From: Parasponia andersonii
Lineage: Eukaryota > Streptophyta > Magnoliopsida > Rosales > Cannabaceae
Assembly: GCA_002914805.1 (NCBI GenBank)
Contig: JXTB01000001.1
Span: 4,141,238 to 4,205,237 of the forward strand
Direction of reading: 5' to 3'
DNA: 64,000 nucleotides
The first letter of the stretch is position 1, and the number at the start of each line of letters is the position of its first letter. A program made the translations under genes and the position numbers. Of the stretch, positions 61,540 through 64,000 are shown piece after piece. The notes beneath the pieces are model-generated. The model searched no databases. It saw nothing but the letters and a program-made list of their open reading frames with translations, and was not told where the DNA came from.

Positions 61540-62296
61540 TTTTGAACATAGAAAAACTATTTCTTTTTTAAAGCTATATACAAAAGATTTAATGCTTTAT
61601 TGTAATTTATTTTTGGGTATAAATGGAATGCAGAAGTTTCTCTCTCTCTTGTGGCTTACAAAATTCTGACCTTAGACTAATTTAATAAAATTAACTATAA
61701 ATTCAATATTTTTTTGAACAATTTAAACCAAAAGTCCTTTTAATACAAAAGCCTAACTTGCTTTAAGAGTTTAATATTTCAATTTTTTGTTTTTAAAATG
61801 AAATCTATAGTAAAAGTCTTCTCCAACTGTCCAACCTTCATTTTATTTTTGATAAAATTGAAAAAAAAAAAAAAAGGAAAGAGAAGTTCTCAAACAAGCT
61901 TAAATATTAAGTGAGTGAGAGAAAGGAAAGACAATGCAAATCTTGGCCGTGGAAAAAAAAAATATCCTAAATTTTGCTTAAGATCTAAGCTCTGCTAATT
62001 TCGTTGACGAGCCACGTCAACTAACCGATCACATCCGTCAAATTCTAATCTTTTCACGACTGGACCTTATAAATAAAAACTATTAACGATGTTCATGAAA
62101 AGTTAGTACTAAAAAAAAAAAAATAAATAAAGAAAAACAACACCTCCCAATTTTTCCACCGTACCCTCCAAAATTTCCAAAATTACTTCTTTGTCTCTCT
62201 GCCTCTCTTGTTTCTCTCTCTAAAATTTAACAGGGACTCCAACGAGGCCAGATCTAAAGAGAAGAGGACTAAAAAAACCCCCGTTCTCTCTCCTAC

Positions 62297-62299
<3 letters not shown>

Positions 62300-62340
<41 letters not shown>

Positions 62341-62354
62341 TCTCACTCTCTCTA
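62300..62354 (+). promoter_or_regulatory. CT-rich microsatellite in the alpha-COP promoter/leader
   Basis: (CT)n with two CA interruptions upstream of the 5' untranslated intron, followed by a TA-rich stretch. Pyrimidine tracts of this type are common near plant transcription starts. Confidence 0.6.
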
Positions 62355-62767
62355 TACTCGTATAGATATATATTCGCATATATATATATATGCACACAAC
62401 ACGGGGGGTGGCGTTGATTATAGATGCGATAAGTGGACGGTTCTGATTCAATCACACTGATAGATCTGAGGTGAATTGTTCATTCTTGAGGTTCTTTTCG
62501 TTTAGATCCGTTCGTGCTTTTCATTCTTACATTTTCGAATCATGCTGAATTCGCCGAATTTTGTATCTGTATAGTTGTTCAGACTTTTTTTCTTTTTGAT
62601 TTTCGTTCGGTTTCTTTGCAACCAAACAGATTGAGAAAATTTGAATTTGATTTGGATTTTGTAGGATTATTATATTTATTTTTAGATTTATTAATTGGAA
62701 TCGTGAAAGTTTGATTCGATGCGATTTGTTTGGTTTGGTTTGGTTTGTAGTGTTTGGATTGAGGAAG

Positions 62768-64000
62768 ATGTTGACGAAGTTCGAGACCAAGAGTAATCGA
62801 GTTAAGGGTCTCAGCTTCCACAGTAAGAGGCCATGGATCCTTGCGAGTCTCCACAGTGGTGTGATCCAGCTATGGGACTACCGTATGGGTACTCTGATTG
62901 ATCGATTCGATGAGCATGACGGGCCCGTCCGCGGCGTTCATTTCCACAAATCTCAGCCCCTCTTTGTGTCTGGAGGTACGAATTGAGTTTTACATTTCTT
63001 CAATTTTGCTTTTGGTATCTGCAATTGTGAATTTTACAGCAGATTTTCTTAATTTTGCTTTCTGTCGGCATTTGCGAAGGTTAACATTATCTAGTGATTG
63101 TTGAATATTTGTTGTAGATCCATGTCTTGTAGCTTTATAAGTGTTGAACTGAAGTTGTGTACGTTTAGATAACAGTTGTTATTCATGGATCTTGGCTGCT
63201 GTTTTATAATCGCGGTTGAAGAGGGCCGTAGTGAAGAGATAGAAATGCTAGATGTTGTAGATCTTTGTGGTGTTATTCCCCAAACTCCACGATGTGAATG
63301 ATAATTATGATAACGCAGTCAACAAAAATACTCACTAAAACTGAGATCAGTTGTTCTGGTGCTGAAATTGGTTTATATTAAAAGGGTTTAATCTCTAGTC
63401 CTGATCAACATAAGTTTTATCTGATTATAATTTTCTTGTAAGTTTTCATTATGGGATATGTATAGATGGGGCAATTCATGGATTGACAAGTTATCGCTTC
63501 TTTGACAGGGGATGACTACAAAATAAAAGTTTGGAACTACAAGCTGCATAGGTGTCTTTTTACACTTCTTGGACACCTTGATTATATCCGTACTGTGCAG
63601 TTTCATCATGAGAATCCGTGGATCGTAAGTGCCAGTGATGATCAGACTATTCGCATTTGGAACTGGCAGTCACGCACTTGTATTTCTGTATTAACGGGCC
63701 ACAATCATTATGTTATGTGTGCTTCATTCCACCCTAAAGAAGACCTTGTTGTGTCAGCCTCCCTTGATCAGACTGTTCGTGTTTGGGATATTGGTTCTTT
63801 GAGAAAGAAATCTGGATCTCCTCCAGATGACATGCTGCGACTGAGTCAGATGAATACAGATCTTTTTGGAGCTGTAGATGTTGTTGTCAAGTATGTTTTG
63901 GAGGGCCATGATCGAGGTGTCAACTGGGCTGCATTCCACCCCACCCTTCCTCTGATTGTCTCAGGAGCAGATGATCGCCAAGTTAAATTGTGGCGGATGA
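62768..64000 (+). CDS. COPA: Coatomer subunit alpha (alpha-COP), 5' part
   Basis: Scaffold subunit of the COPI coat for Golgi-to-ER vesicles; its N-terminal WD40 propeller binds dilysine cargo tails. Coding exons seen: 62768-62975 and 63509 onwards, running off the window. A probable leader intron lies at 62471-62750 (gatctgag/gtgaat ... ggtttgtag), ending 17 bases before the ATG. The start [18 protein letters not shown] is the family's conserved N terminus. WD40 repeats follow: [69 protein letters not shown], then [17 protein letters not shown] at the edge. About 233 of the roughly 1220 residues are present. No stops or frameshifts. Confidence 0.95.

Larger units (their letters stand above)
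55584..62300. other. Intergenic region between DRD1 and alpha-COP
   Basis: Starts with DRD1 3' untranslated sequence (to about 55870). Then a possible TIR element with ttagtcctt/aaggactc ends (about 55921-56235), three TA-associated MITE copies (56341-57079), two hairpin elements (58027-58411, 58583-58916) and a solo LTR (59511-61539). No supported gene; the alpha-COP promoter lies in the last few hundred bases. Confidence 0.6.

Overview
This is nuclear DNA from a flowering plant, most likely a eudicot. The genes have AT-rich introns with GT-AG junctions, the intergenic DNA is full of MITEs and retrotransposon debris, and the encoded proteins are plant types: a transit-peptide-bearing plastid protein, a YUCCA auxin enzyme, a DRD1-type RdDM remodeller and alpha-COP. 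All four protein-coding genes and one U2 snRNA gene lie on the + strand. Gene models were assembled by hand from reading frames and splice signals.

Layout. 1-3632: intergenic, with a foldback element and a five-copy satellite-like array of about 176 bp units. 3633-8831: an 11-exon gene for a predicted chloroplast protein of 352 aa. 8832-15313: intergenic, with a long-inverted-repeat element and three MITEs in a row. 15314-29663: a complete but decayed 14.3-kb Ty3/gypsy retrotransposon of the Tat type. It has LTRs, PBS, gag, protease, reverse transcriptase, two RNase H domains, integrase, three back-to-back tandem arrays, an antisense intron-containing gene, a polypurine tract and target-site duplications. 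29664-31194: spacer with three more MITEs. 31195-40051: a YUC10-like indole-3-pyruvate monooxygenase (382 aa, 4 exons) with a 58-base A tract just before its start codon and a 5.7-kb second intron. 40052-49340: repeats, a relic of a second YUC last exon at about 43.2 kb, and a U2 snRNA gene cut by a 201-base assembly gap. 49341-55583: a DRD1/CHR35-like SNF2 protein (881 aa) with a diverged tRNA-type SINE in intron 4. 55584-62767: MITEs, two foldback elements and a 2-kb solo LTR with perfect 5-bp target duplications. 62768-64000: the first two coding exons of alpha-COP, running off the window.

The genes are functionally unrelated (plastid, auxin synthesis, RNA-directed DNA methylation, vesicle coat, splicing), as is normal in plants; no operon or cluster is implied. 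The most notable structures are the spliced antisense gene and serial tandem arrays in the Tat element, a MITE family found almost only next to TA microsatellites (about a dozen copies), the YUC relic, and the A tract abutting the YUC start codon. I saw no evidence for a wholly new biological system. The antisense retrotransposon gene is the closest thing to an under-described one.
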